Shown: positions 15,969 through 24,709, numbered from the stretch's first letter. The stretch: 64,000 nt of DNA from Novosphingobium sp. UBA6272 (GCF_002440635.1 NZ_DJUW01000003.1:1-64000); one strand, 5' to 3'. Numbers and translations are program-made. Notes: generated by a model from the sequence alone, not told the origin.

Positions 15969-16994
15969 ATGGGTTATCGGGTAGTCGTCGTCGGCGCGAC
16001 CGGCAATGTCGGGCGGGAAATGCTCAACGTGCTGGCCGAGCGCGAGTTTCCGATCGAAGAGCTCGCGGCCGTGGCCTCCTCGCGCTCGCAGGGCAGCGAA
16101 GTCGAATTCGGCGAGACCGGCAAGATGCTCAAGGTCCGGAATATCGAGAATTTCGATTTCACCGGCTGGGACATCGCGCTGTTTTCGGCCGGGTCCGATG
16201 TCGCCAAGGCCCACGCCCCGCGCGCCGCTGCCCAGGGCTGCGTGGTGATCGACAACTCCTCGTACTACCGGATGGATCCGGACGTGCCGCTGGTCGTGCC
16301 CGAAGTGAATCCCGATGCGATCGATGGCTACAAGGCCAAGATGATCATCGCCAATCCCAACTGCTCGACCGCGCAGATGGTCGTCGCGCTCAAGCCGTTG
16401 CACGATGCTGCCAATATCAAGCGGGTGGTGGTCGCGACCTATCAGTCGGTTTCGGGCGCGGGCAAGGACGGGATGGACGAACTGTTCGAGCAGAGCCGCA
16501 ACATCTTCGTCGGTGACAGCGCAGAGGCGAAGAAGTTCACCAAGCAGATCGCTTTCAACGTGATCCCCCATATCGACAGCTTCCTGGACGACGGCTCGAC
16601 CAAGGAAGAATGGAAGATGGTGGTTGAAACCAAGAAGATCATGGACCCCAGGATCAAGGTCAGCGCGACCTGCGTGCGGGTGCCGGTCTTCGTCGGCCAT
16701 TCCGAAGCGATCAACATCGAGTTCGAGCGGGAAATCAGCGCCGAGCAGGCTCAGGATATCCTGCGCGAAGCCCCCGGCGTGATGCTGGTCGATAAGCGCG
16801 AGGATGGCGGCTATGTCACGCCCGTGGAATGCGTTGGCGATGGCGCCACCTATGTAAGCCGCGTGCGCGAAGACCCGACCGTGGAAAGCGGGCTGTCGCT
16901 GTGGTGCGTGTCGGACAACCTGCGCAAGGGCGCGGCGCTCAATGCGGTGCAGATTGCAGAGCTGCTGGGGCGGCGGCATCTGAAGAAGGGTTGA
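15969..16994 (+). CDS. asd: Aspartate-semialdehyde dehydrogenase
   Basis: 341 residues. It reduces aspartyl phosphate to aspartate semialdehyde with NADPH, the branch point to lysine/diaminopimelate, threonine and methionine. Motifs: MGYRVVVVGATGNVGREMLN (Rossmann), SSRSQGSEVEFG, NPNCSTAQMV (catalytic Cys), TYQSVSGAGKDGMDEL, VPVFVGHSEAINIEFE (catalytic His) and the C-terminal SLWCVSDNLRKGAALNAVQI. GGAG upstream supports ATG 15969; the frame extends to 15909 through repeat DNA. The RES-like gene overlaps the stop by 4 bases. Confidence 0.97.
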   Translation: MGYRVVVVGATGNVGREMLNVLAEREFPIEELAAVASSRSQGSEVEFGETGKMLKVRNIENFDFTGWDIALFSAGSDVAKAHAPRAAAQGCVVIDNSSYYRMDPDVPLVVPEVNPDAIDGYKAKMIIANPNCSTAQMVVALKPLHDAANIKRVVVATYQSVSGAGKDGMDELFEQSRNIFVGDSAEAKKFTKQIAFNVIPHIDSFLDDGSTKEEWKMVVETKKIMDPRIKVSATCVRVPVFVGHSEAINIEFEREISAEQAQDILREAPGVMLVDKREDGGYVTPVECVGDGATYVSRVREDPTVESGLSLWCVSDNLRKGAALNAVQIAELLGRRHLKKG

Positions 16995-17563
16995 ACCTGC
17001 CGCTGTTTCATCACATTTCCGGCCGCTTCTGGCGGGCCATAGCCGCCGATCGGGCCGACCAGGTGCTCGATGCTCCGGGCCCGGACAGCGCCGGACGCTA
17101 TCACCGCCCGGGGCAACCGGCGCTTTATGTGACGATGGAAGCGGATTGGGCGACCATCGCGATTGGCCGTTACTTGTTGGCGGATGGGGTGAGGCGGGTC
17201 GTCGTTCCGCTCGATCTGGACGGAGCAACGGTTTTCGATCAGCGCGATCCAGCCGCCTGCGCCGCCTTGGGGATCGATCCGGAGCAGTCGCAGTTCCGCT
17301 GGAACGATGAGCTGGCCGCCGGGCGGGAGCCGCCCTCATGGCGCGCCTCGGATGCGGCCCGCGCGGCCGGTGCGCAGGGGATCATCGATGTGTCGCGCGG
17401 GATTGCCGGTGGCTGGCATGCCTGCCTGTTCGCCTGGAACGTGCCCGAGGCTCCGCAGGTGCGGGTCGTGGGCGATCCGGTGCCCTGCGAATATTGGCCC
17501 GCGCGCGATCGTTGGTCTGCACCTGACGGTTGGGCGCTTCCCGATCACCTCGCGCGGCGCTAA
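16991..17563 (+). CDS. RES-domain-like protein overlapping asd
   Basis: 190 residues from a TTG start overlapping the asd stop (TTGA), with GAAGAAGGG just upstream. RYHRPGQPALYVTMEADWAT resembles the Arg-containing core of RES proteins, NAD-degrading toxins or phosphorylases that are usually paired with an Xre/MbcA antitoxin. The downstream part has GIIDVSRGIAGGWHACLFAW. The Glu expected after the ALY(x)S motif is not evident (ATIAIGRYL), and no antitoxin gene is beside it. It may therefore be a non-toxic housekeeping relative. Assignment by pattern only. Confidence 0.5.
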   Translation: MNLPLFHHISGRFWRAIAADRADQVLDAPGPDSAGRYHRPGQPALYVTMEADWATIAIGRYLLADGVRRVVVPLDLDGATVFDQRDPAACAALGIDPEQSQFRWNDELAAGREPPSWRASDAARAAGAQGIIDVSRGIAGGWHACLFAWNVPEAPQVRVVGDPVPCEYWPARDRWSAPDGWALPDHLARR

Positions 17564-17572
17564 GCTGGTGTC

Positions 17573-18019
17573 ATGACCCAGACCATGACCGGCGGCTGCC
17601 AATGCGGCCGCATCCGTTATTCCGCCGAGATCGCCGGCGATGAGGCCTATTGGTGCCATTGCCGGATGTGCCAGAAGGCGACCGGCGGGATCGCGGCGGC
17701 CTTCGTGCAGGTTGAACTGGCCAAGGTTACCTGGCTGAGCGAGCCCGACTGGTACGAAAGCTCGCCGGTCGCCCGGCGGCCGTTCTGTTCGAAGTGCGGC
17801 ACTCCGTTGGGCTTTGCCTGGGCCGATGGCACGGGCGATATGGACCTGACCGTCGGCAGTTTTGACGATCCCTCGCGCTTTCGCCCGGTGGTCCATGCCG
17901 GATGCGAAGCAATCCATGAGGCCTGGCTCGACACCCGCGATCTGCCTCGCCTCTACACCGCCCAGACCAAGAGCGTGGCGGATCGCTGGCAGGCAGCCGG
18001 GCTTGAGGTGCCGGAATGA
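17573..18019 (+). CDS. GFA family protein (glutathione-dependent formaldehyde-activating fold)
   Basis: 148 residues. Three cysteine clusters match the two-zinc GFA fold: GGCQCGRIRY, WCHCRMCQK (CxCxxC) and FCSKCGTPL (CxxC). Family members include Gfa, proposed to form S-hydroxymethylglutathione, but most are uncharacterised. The next gene overlaps its stop by 4 bases. Confidence 0.9.
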   Translation: MTQTMTGGCQCGRIRYSAEIAGDEAYWCHCRMCQKATGGIAAAFVQVELAKVTWLSEPDWYESSPVARRPFCSKCGTPLGFAWADGTGDMDLTVGSFDDPSRFRPVVHAGCEAIHEAWLDTRDLPRLYTAQTKSVADRWQAAGLEVPE

Positions 18020-18762
18020 GCGGCGAGGTCTTTTCCGGCTTCGACGGAACGCGCCTCGCGCTGCACCGCATGGGCAACGGCCGTCCGCTTGTCATGCTCC
18101 ACGGCTTGTTCTCCAATGCCGAGATGAACTGGATCAAGTGGGGCCACGCCGCCATGCTGGCCGATGCCGGGTTCGAATGCCTGATGCCCGATTTGCGTTC
18201 ACATGGGATGAGCGAAGCGCCGCACGATCCCGCTGCCTATCCCGACGATGTGCTGGCCAAGGACCTGGCCGCGCTGGTCGCGCACCTGGGGCTCACAGAC
18301 TACGACCTGTGCGGCTTTTCGCTGGGCGCGCGGACATCGGTGCGCGGGGTGATTGCCGGGCTGACACCGCAGAGACTGGTGCTGGGCGGGATGGGGCTGG
18401 AAGGTCTCGCCGGCTGGACCGGGCGCGGGGCCTTCTTCATCGATGCTATCGACCGGTTCGATGAAGTGAAGCATGGCGATCCGGCTTTTCCGGCAGTGTC
18501 CTTCATGAAGACCATGAAGGTTGACCGGATTGCCGCCCGGCTGCTGCTGCAGACCTTTGCCGATACCCCGCCCGAGGCGCTGGCCGCGCTGACCATGCCG
18601 ACGCTTGTGGTCAATGGAGATCAGGATCGTGACAATGGCGATCCCGAGGCGCTGACCCGATCCCTGCCCAATGCGGTTCAGGCGATCGTCCCCGGCACCC
18701 ACATGAGCTGCGTGACCAAGCCCGACCTTGGCGAGGCAATCCGAGGGTTCTTGCTTACCTGA
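18016..18762 (+). CDS. Alpha/beta hydrolase
   Basis: 248 residues. HGLFSNAEMNWIKWG is the oxyanion-hole strand, CGFSLGARTS the nucleophile elbow (Ser), and VVNGDQDRDNGDPEAL the acid region. GTHMSCVTKPD carries the catalytic His. Substrate unknown. It overlaps the GFA gene by 4 bases and the convergent amn stop by 8 bases (18755-18762). Confidence 0.9.
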   Translation: MSGEVFSGFDGTRLALHRMGNGRPLVMLHGLFSNAEMNWIKWGHAAMLADAGFECLMPDLRSHGMSEAPHDPAAYPDDVLAKDLAALVAHLGLTDYDLCGFSLGARTSVRGVIAGLTPQRLVLGGMGLEGLAGWTGRGAFFIDAIDRFDEVKHGDPAFPAVSFMKTMKVDRIAARLLLQTFADTPPEALAALTMPTLVVNGDQDRDNGDPEALTRSLPNAVQAIVPGTHMSCVTKPDLGEAIRGFLLT

Positions 18763-20188
18763 ACGGCGGCTCGTTGAAGGCGCGCAGCTTGCGTGAATGC
18801 AGGCGCGCACCCTCGGCGCGGAGCAGGTCGCAGGCGGTGGTGCCGATCTTGAGGTGCGCGGCGATCGCTTCCTCGTAGAAACGGTTGGCCTGGCCCGGCA
18901 GCTTGATCTCGCCATGCAGCGGCTTGTCGGAAACGCACAGCAGGGTCCCATAAGGCACGCGGAAGCGATAGCCCTGGGCGGCGATGGTGGCGCTTTCCAT
19001 GTCGATCCCGATTGCCCGACTGAGCGAGAGCCGGCGCGCGGATTCGGTGTACAGCAACTCCCAGTTGCGATCATCGGTGGTCGCGACGGTGCCGGTCCGC
19101 ATCCGCTTCTTGAGATCCGCGCCCGAATCGCCGCTGACCGTCTCGGCGGCCTGGGCCAGGGCGATCTGGACTTCGGCGATGGCGGGAATGGGAATTTCCG
19201 GCGGCAGAACCCCGTCGAGCACGTGATCGTCACGCAGATAGGCGTGAGCCAGCACGTAATCTCCGATCCGCTGCGTATCGCGCAGCCCGCCGCAGTGGCC
19301 GATCATCAGCCAGGCTTCGGGGCGGAGCACCGCCAGGTGGTCGCAGATCGTCTTGGCGTTCGAAGGGCCAACCCCGATGTTGACCAGGGTGATCCCCATC
19401 TTGTCTTCGCGAACCAGGTGATAGGCCGGCATCTGGTGCCGCCGCCAGGCGGTATCCGAAAGCCGCTCCCGCGCGTTGGAAGCCGGAGCGTCGAGCTGCA
19501 GGCCGCCGGCCCCGGTCAGCGCGACGTTGCCGTCCTTGCCCAGCTGTTCGCCCGCCCAGTCCACAAATTCATCGACATAGCGGTGATAGTTGGTGAACAG
19601 GATGAAGCGCTGGAAATCCTCGATCCGGGTGCCGGTGTAATGCGCCAGCCGGGCCAGGCTGAAATCGGTGCGCAGGCCGTCGAACAGGGCCAGCGGGATG
19701 CTTTCGCCGGGCTCATCGATCTCGATCCCGTCAGCCAGCTCGTCCCCGATCAGCGCCAGTTCGGTGGTCGGGAAATGCCGGGCAAGGTCCTGCGGGCTAA
19801 TTCCGGCAAGGCCTGAATTGGCGTCGATCACGTAAGGGAAAGGGATTTCCTGATCCGACCGGCCAACCTCGACCGTGATCTCGTAGTCATCGGTCAGCAG
19901 GTCGAGCTGTTCGGTCAGGTAGTCGGCGAACAGGGCAGGGCGCGTGACTGTGGTTGCGTAGGTGCCTTCGTGCGAGAGACGTCCGAATGAGCGGCGATAG
20001 TCCGGTCGGGTTTCAACCCCGCCGTAACTGAGCCGCAATTCGGGGTAGCACCAGGCTTTTTCGAGTCGCCGAGAAGCAGGGGGAAGGATGCCGTCTGCCG
20101 CAAAATTTGCGATATCGCTTTGCAGGGTGGAGACGGCGGTTTCGTAAACGCGGACCAATTCCGCGATGATCGTTTCTGTCGTTTGCAT
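18755..20188 (-). CDS. amn: AMP nucleosidase
   Basis: 477 residues from ATG 20188. Amn hydrolyses AMP to adenine and ribose-5-phosphate and controls adenylate pools. The N-terminal regulatory domain (YETAVSTLQSDI, CYPELRLSYGG, GTYATTVTRPALF) precedes the catalytic nucleoside-phosphorylase domain (MGITLVNIGVGPSNAKTICD, MIGHCGGLRDTQRIGDYVLA, GIDMESATIAAQGYRFRVPY, LCVSDKPLHGEIKLPGQAN). The frame is open ten residues further to 20218, but ATG 20188 (MQTTETIIAEL) fits the family start. The gene is separated from rplI by a terminator. Confidence 0.95.
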   Translation of the reverse strand: MQTTETIIAELVRVYETAVSTLQSDIANFAADGILPPASRRLEKAWCYPELRLSYGGVETRPDYRRSFGRLSHEGTYATTVTRPALFADYLTEQLDLLTDDYEITVEVGRSDQEIPFPYVIDANSGLAGISPQDLARHFPTTELALIGDELADGIEIDEPGESIPLALFDGLRTDFSLARLAHYTGTRIEDFQRFILFTNYHRYVDEFVDWAGEQLGKDGNVALTGAGGLQLDAPASNARERLSDTAWRRHQMPAYHLVREDKMGITLVNIGVGPSNAKTICDHLAVLRPEAWLMIGHCGGLRDTQRIGDYVLAHAYLRDDHVLDGVLPPEIPIPAIAEVQIALAQAAETVSGDSGADLKKRMRTGTVATTDDRNWELLYTESARRLSLSRAIGIDMESATIAAQGYRFRVPYGTLLCVSDKPLHGEIKLPGQANRFYEEAIAAHLKIGTTACDLLRAEGARLHSRKLRAFNEPPFR

Positions 20189-20238
20189 CGCGGGCCTATA
20201 ACCAGTTCCGCGTGACATTTCAATTGCACCAACGAAAA

Positions 20239-20258
20239 GGGGGCGCCGAAGCGCCCCC
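20239..20258 (-). terminator. Rho-independent terminator of the rpsF-rpsR-rplI operon
   Basis: GGGGGCGC pairs with GCGCCCCC around CGAA. On the reverse strand the stem is followed by TTTTCG. It lies about 28 bases after the rplI stop and before amn. Confidence 0.85.
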
Positions 20259-20285
20259 GATCCTTAACTGAAGGTGCTTAAAGCC

Positions 20286-20897
20286 TTAGCCTTCGGCTTC
20301 TTCCGAAGCTTCGGCAGCAGCCGGGGCTTCCGCTTCGACTTCTTCGCCATTGCCGGCTTCGAATTCGCCTGCGGCGGCGGCAGCCTCGGCAGCGTCGTCT
20401 TCGAACATCGCGGCGATCACGTCGACGCCGGCAGCCTGCTGCTCGGCTTCATCCGGCGAGCGAGCCACGTTGACCTTGACCAGGACGACAACTTCGGGGT
20501 GCAGCGTAACCTTGACGTCGAACACGCCGATCGTCTTGATCGGGCGTTCCAGCACGATCATCGACTTCGAAATGCCCGCGCCATCGGCGTTGAGCGCATC
20601 GACGATATCGCGCACCGAAACCGAACCATAAAGCTGGCCGGCGTTCGACGAAGCACGGATCAGCACCACCGACTTGCCTTCGACGTTGGCCGAATGCTTT
20701 TCAGCTTCGGCGCGACGTGCGTCGTTGTCGGCAACGATCTTCGCCTTGTTGGCTTCGAAGACCTTGCGGTTGGCTTCGTTGGCGCGCAGCGCCTTCTTGT
20801 TGGGCAGCAGATAGTTGCGGGCGTAGCCGTCCTTGACGTTTACGACATCGCCGATCGTGCCCAGCTTCTCGATCCGTTCGAGGAGGATGATTTCCAT
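20286..20897 (-). CDS. rplI: 50S ribosomal protein L9 with an acidic tail
   Basis: 203 residues. L9 is the elongated protein near the L1 stalk (MEIILLERIEKLGTIGDVVN, VKDGYARNYLLPNKKAL, then a central helix and the C-terminal domain with VLERPIKTIGVFDVKVTLHP). After about residue 150 there is an acidic Ala/Glu tail ending EAEAPAAAEASEEAEG. The same ending occurs on S16 in this window. Confidence 0.96.
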   Translation of the reverse strand: MEIILLERIEKLGTIGDVVNVKDGYARNYLLPNKKALRANEANRKVFEANKAKIVADNDARRAEAEKHSANVEGKSVVLIRASSNAGQLYGSVSVRDIVDALNADGAGISKSMIVLERPIKTIGVFDVKVTLHPEVVVLVKVNVARSPDEAEQQAAGVDVIAAMFEDDAAEAAAAAGEFEAGNGEEVEAEAPAAAEASEEAEG

Positions 20898-20909
20898 GTC
20901 GTCTCTCCC

Positions 20910-21134
20910 TTACTTGACGAGGTAGGGCAGCAGGCCCAGGTGCCGGGCGCGCTTGATCGCCTGGCCGAGCTCACGCTGCTTCTTGGCGGAAACGGCGGTG
21001 ATGCGCGAAGGCACGATCTTGCCGCGTTCGGACATATAGCCCTGCAGCAGACGCGTGTCCTTGTAGTCGATCTTGGGGGCGTTCTTGCCCGAGAACGGGC
21101 AGGACTTGCGGCGGCGGAAAAATGCGCGGGCCAT
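20910..21134 (-). CDS. rpsR: 30S ribosomal protein S18
   Basis: 74 residues (MARAFFRRRKSCPFSGKNAP, IDYKDTRLLQGYMSERGKIV, PSRITAVSAKKQRELGQAIK). S18 pairs with S6 on the 30S platform. It sits between rpsF (3-base gap) and rplI. Confidence 0.97.
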   Translation of the reverse strand: MARAFFRRRKSCPFSGKNAPKIDYKDTRLLQGYMSERGKIVPSRITAVSAKKQRELGQAIKRARHLGLLPYLVK

Positions 21135-21137
21135 TGC

Positions 21138-21500
21138 TTAGAACTCCTCGCGTTCGCGGCGCTTGGCGCGCTCACGGTCTTGTTTGCGCATCTGCACCGA
21201 CGGGCCGGCTTCCAGCTCGTCAACGCGCACGGTCAGCCAGCGGATCACGTCTTCGTTGATCGCAGTCTGGCGCTCCAACTCGGCAACGACGCCGGCGGGG
21301 GCCTCGATGTTGAGCATCACGAAGTGCGCCTTGCGGTTGCGCTTGATCTTGTAGGCGAGATTCTTGAGGCCCCAGGTTTCGGTCTTGGTGACCTTGCCCT
21401 GACCTGCTTCGACGATCTGGGTGGCGGTGGCGGCAAGCGCATCGACTTGCGCCTGGCTAAGGTCCTGGCGCGCCAGGAACACATGCTCATATAGAGCCAC
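21138..21500 (-). CDS. rpsF: 30S ribosomal protein S6
   Basis: 120 residues from a GTG start with AAAGGAAG upstream (MALYEHVFLARQDLSQAQVD, GLKNLAYKIKRNRKAHFVML, AINEDVIRWLTVRVDEL). The tail is basic (RKQDRERAKRREREEF). S6 binds S18, and the pair often represses its own operon through a leader hairpin. Confidence 0.97.
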   Translation of the reverse strand: MALYEHVFLARQDLSQAQVDALAATATQIVEAGQGKVTKTETWGLKNLAYKIKRNRKAHFVMLNIEAPAGVVAELERQTAINEDVIRWLTVRVDELEAGPSVQMRKQDRERAKRREREEF

Positions 21501-21556
21501 GGCAGCTTCCTTTATCTATCTAACCGATCGCTGGCTGATCCGCACCATTGCGGGGC

Positions 21557-21596
21557 CCCTCCGGCTTTCTTCGTTTCCCCGGCAAAACCGGAGAAG
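21557..21596 (-). promoter_or_regulatory. Possible S6:S18 leader hairpin upstream of rpsF
   Basis: On the reverse strand CTCCGG and CCGGAG, about 23 bases apart, can pair around an internal region containing a further CCGGTTTTGCCGG. The element lies 57 bases before rpsF. The known S6:S18 operon leader also uses a CCG-rich hairpin, but I cannot confirm the consensus by eye. Confidence 0.3.
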
Positions 21597-21712
21597 TCGC
21601 GGCCCTTAGCCCATTATCTGCGATTTGCAATCGGATTGTTGTCTCAACAGGGGGCTTTGCTTTGCCCAACCGTTCCTGATAGCAATTTCAGCATGGATGC
21701 ATTGGGGGGCGA

Positions 21713-22312
21713 ATGGGTGATTTTCTGACTTGGTCCGGCTGGGTGGCGGGTTTTATCGGGTTGGGATCAACGCTTTTTTTCGGTTTTGAGAACCGTAAAC
21801 TCAACCGGCGGATGCGCTCGGTTGACTGGAGCGACGTGGTTGTATGGTCACGTGCCTTGGGGAAGAAAGTATCCAAGGAGTTTCAGCCAGATATGATCTA
21901 TGCAACCGATGCCAGAGGCGGAATGATCGCGGCGATCATGCAGGATTCGATGAACTCGCTCAACGTTTCGCTTTCAGGAACGACGATCTGGAAGGACCAG
22001 TATCAAACCCCGCCGGATCTCAAACTGTTTGAAATGATCGACGACAAGAAGGTCGCAGTGGGTGTGCTGAAGATCAAGGCGAGCAATGATCTCCAAAAGG
22101 TACTGATCGTGGACGATTTGACGGTCACCGGCGGAAACATGGAGCGAATAAAGGAAATATTCGTCAAAAAGCTCGGCTTTGCGGCCGAAAATGTGAAGAC
22201 CTGCACGCTTCTGGCGTCGGAAACCTCAATTGCGAACAAGCGAGCACCCGACTACTACCACCACAGCTGCGCTTCCCTCGATTTCGACTTTCCCTGGGGC
22301 AGGGTGCGCTAA
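21713..22312 (+). CDS. Membrane-anchored phosphoribosyltransferase-like protein
   Basis: 199 residues. The N-terminus has one transmembrane helix (WSGWVAGFIGLGSTLFFGF, ~7-25) followed by basic residues (ENRKLNRRMR), so the rest is probably cytoplasmic. KVLIVDDLTVTGGNMERIKE (~128-147) is the PRPP-binding loop of type I phosphoribosyltransferases (VLIVDD followed by a TG loop). YATDARGGMIAAIMQDSMNS matches the early PPi-binding loop. No base specificity can be assigned. Base composition is AT-richer than the flanking ribosomal and DUF808 genes, which suggests acquisition. Confidence 0.72.
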   Translation: MGDFLTWSGWVAGFIGLGSTLFFGFENRKLNRRMRSVDWSDVVVWSRALGKKVSKEFQPDMIYATDARGGMIAAIMQDSMNSLNVSLSGTTIWKDQYQTPPDLKLFEMIDDKKVAVGVLKIKASNDLQKVLIVDDLTVTGGNMERIKEIFVKKLGFAAENVKTCTLLASETSIANKRAPDYYHHSCASLDFDFPWGRVR

Positions 22313-22352
22313 GGCAGCCTGATCCCAAATTTTTTGACCAGGAGAACTTATC

Positions 22353-23303
22353 GTGCCTACCGGCCTAGTTGCGCTGCTTGACGATATTTCGGTAATCGCC
22401 AAGGCCGCCGCTGCTTCAATCGACGATGTCGGGGTGGCCGCGGCCAAGGCGGGGACCAAGGCAGCAGGCGTGGTGATCGACGATGCGGCGGTCACACCCA
22501 GCTATGTCACCGAATTCACGCCCGATCGCGAGCTGCCGATCATCCGCAAAATCGCGTTGGGCAGCCTCAGGAACAAGCTGCTGATCCTGCTTCCGGCGGC
22601 GCTGATCCTCAGCCAGTTCCTGCCCTGGGCGGTGACGCCGCTGCTGATGCTGGGCGGGCTGTTCCTGTGCTATGAAGGCGCGGAAAAGGTAATGGAAAAG
22701 CTGGGCGGCGATAAGCACGGCGAGACGCTGGAAGACGAGATCACCGATCTGGCCGAGTTCGAGAAGGAGCGCACCGCCGGGGCGATCCGGACCGACTTCA
22801 TCCTTTCGGCGGAAATCATGGCGATTGCCCTGGCCGAAGTGGCCGGCGAACCGTTGCTGAGCCGCGCCGCGATCCTGGCGCTGGTCGGGATCGTCATCAC
22901 GATAATGGTCTACGGAGCGGTCGCGCTGATCGTGAAGATGGACGATATCGGCCTGCATCTGGTCGATAACCGCCATACCGAGTTCGAAAAGAGCCTTGGC
23001 CGTGGGCTGCTCCACGCCATGCCGCGCTTGCTGGCAGCGCTATCGGTGATCGGTACGGCCGCGATGCTGTGGGTCGGCGGGCAGATTGTGATTCACGGCG
23101 CGCACGAGCTGGGGCTGCATGCTCCGTCAGACTTGGTCCACGCGATGGAGCACGCGGTCCATGAAGCAACCGGTGCGCTGGGCGGACTGCTCGGCTGGCT
23201 GACCAATGCCACGCTTTCGGGGATCGCCGGGTTGGTCCTCGGCGTGATCATCGCCGTGGTTCTGCACAAGGTTCTGAAGAAAGAGGCCGGCGTGCACGCT
23301 TAG
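22353..23303 (+). CDS. DUF808 family inner-membrane protein (YedI-like)
   Basis: 316 residues from GTG 22353, with GGAGAAC upstream. The opening MPTGLVALLDDISVIAKAAA is diagnostic of DUF808. Four to six transmembrane segments follow (LLILLPAALILSQFLPWAV, AILALVGIVITIMVYGAVAL, LLAALSVIGTAAMLWVGGQI, IAGLVLGVIIAVVLHKVL). Function unknown. It overlaps the convergent Mur-ligase gene by 4 bases. Confidence 0.93.
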   Translation: MPTGLVALLDDISVIAKAAAASIDDVGVAAAKAGTKAAGVVIDDAAVTPSYVTEFTPDRELPIIRKIALGSLRNKLLILLPAALILSQFLPWAVTPLLMLGGLFLCYEGAEKVMEKLGGDKHGETLEDEITDLAEFEKERTAGAIRTDFILSAEIMAIALAEVAGEPLLSRAAILALVGIVITIMVYGAVALIVKMDDIGLHLVDNRHTEFEKSLGRGLLHAMPRLLAALSVIGTAAMLWVGGQIVIHGAHELGLHAPSDLVHAMEHAVHEATGALGGLLGWLTNATLSGIAGLVLGVIIAVVLHKVLKKEAGVHA

Positions 23304-24709
23304 GGCAGGCGGGCCAAAAGGTCCTTGGCGAACAGGGTCAGGGTATCGTCGCGGGCACCCATGATGACCACGCGGTCGCCTGGGTTTGCAAGTTCGACGA
23401 TCCGCTGAGCGCAGTCCTCGCGCGCCGGGACATACTCGGCTTTGCCGCCCGCTGCCTCGATCAGACCAACGATCCGTTCGCTCCCCTCGCTGCGATCGAC
23501 CGTTCCTCCGAAATAGACCGGGTCGCACAGGATGGTGATGTCTTCGGGACCGAGCAACCGGGCGAAAGTTTCCGCCAGTTCATGGCCCATCTGGCGCAGC
23601 GGGCCATAGCCGTGCGGTTGGAAGAAGGCGATCACGCGGCCCGGCTGGGCCTTGAGTGTAGTGAGGGTTGCGGCGCACTTTTCGGGGTTGTGGCCGAAAT
23701 CGTCGATCACGGTGATTCCGGACGGGCTGGTGCCGATCACATCGAAGCGGCGGGCGAGCCCGGCATAGCTGGCCAGCGCGGCAACTGCATCGGCTACCGG
23801 CACACCGGCGGCGCAGGCAGCGGTAATCGCGGCGAGTGCATTGGACAGGTTGTGGCGTCCGGGAACGCCCACCCGGAGATCGTGGTGTGATGCATCGCGG
23901 CGGTCGATCACGGTTGCGGAAATCGAGAACGGATCTTCAACGATCGAACCTTCGACCACGCCGATCTCCGCCTCCCGATTCGTAATGCCATAACCCAGCC
24001 ACGGGGTATACTCGGCGACCAGCGCCGCCGCCTCCGGATCATCCAGATTGATCACACCGATATCGCAGACCCGCAGGAAATCGCCGAATAGCGCGCGCAG
24101 TTCCTCCATCGATTTGTGATCGAGGCTGACGTTGAGCAGCACCGAAACGCTGGGCCGATAGAGCGCGATCGACCCGTCGCTCTCGTCGACTTCCGAAACA
24201 AACAGCCCGCCCTTGCCGACCCGCGCGCTGGCGAAGGGCGCATCGGATCCGGCATAATTCTTCATCACCGCGCCGTTCATGATCGTCGGATCCCGGCCGG
24301 CCTGGTCCATGATCCAGCCGGTCATCCCGGTCACGGTGCTCTTGCCGCTGGTCCCGCCAATGGCGATCCGGGCCGGTGCCGCGTTGAACAGCGCGGCAAG
24401 CAGTTCGGCGCGGGTCATCCGCGGGCATCCGAGTTCGCGGGCCCGAACCACTTCGGGCACAGTGTCTTCAACCGCGGCGGAGGCGACGAGGGTTTGTGCG
24501 GCAGAGGTTATTCCGCTGCCGTCCTGAGGATGAAGCACAAAGCCCAGACTTTCCAGCCAGGCGAACTTTTCCGGGGTCCGGCCCTGGTCGCGGCTGCGGT
24601 CCGATCCGGCCACTTCGGCGCCAGCGCCCCTCAGGATCAGGGCGAGTGGCAGCATGCCCGATCCGCCGATGCCGCAAAAGAACCAGGGGTGCGAAGTGAG
24701 GTCTGTCAT
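23300..24709 (-). CDS. MurC-like Mur ligase family protein
   Basis: 469 residues. FFCGIGGSGMLPLALILRG is the N-terminal UDP-sugar domain in MurC style. IGGTSGKSTVTGMTGWIMD is the ATP P-loop, an unusual form of the G-T-x-G-K-T/S motif. SEVDESDGSIALYRPSVSVL and VPGRHNLSNALAAITAACA fit the central domain, and VIDDFGHNPEKCAATL the C-terminal domain. Members join amino acids or peptides to UDP-MurNAc. A canonical murC normally sits in the division-cell-wall cluster, so this is probably a paralogue. It is divergent from an LD-carboxypeptidase, which suggests wall-peptide recycling. ATG 24727 is an alternative start. Confidence 0.8.
   Translation of the reverse strand: MTDLTSHPWFFCGIGGSGMLPLALILRGAGAEVAGSDRSRDQGRTPEKFAWLESLGFVLHPQDGSGITSAAQTLVASAAVEDTVPEVVRARELGCPRMTRAELLAALFNAAPARIAIGGTSGKSTVTGMTGWIMDQAGRDPTIMNGAVMKNYAGSDAPFASARVGKGGLFVSEVDESDGSIALYRPSVSVLLNVSLDHKSMEELRALFGDFLRVCDIGVINLDDPEAAALVAEYTPWLGYGITNREAEIGVVEGSIVEDPFSISATVIDRRDASHHDLRVGVPGRHNLSNALAAITAACAAGVPVADAVAALASYAGLARRFDVIGTSPSGITVIDDFGHNPEKCAATLTTLKAQPGRVIAFFQPHGYGPLRQMGHELAETFARLLGPEDITILCDPVYFGGTVDRSEGSERIVGLIEAAGGKAEYVPAREDCAQRIVELANPGDRVVIMGARDDTLTLFAKDLLARLP

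Noticed and set aside
20274..21494. Forward open frame across rplI, rpsR and rpsF
   Set aside because: The reverse strand carries three clear ribosomal protein genes; the forward frame is their shadow.
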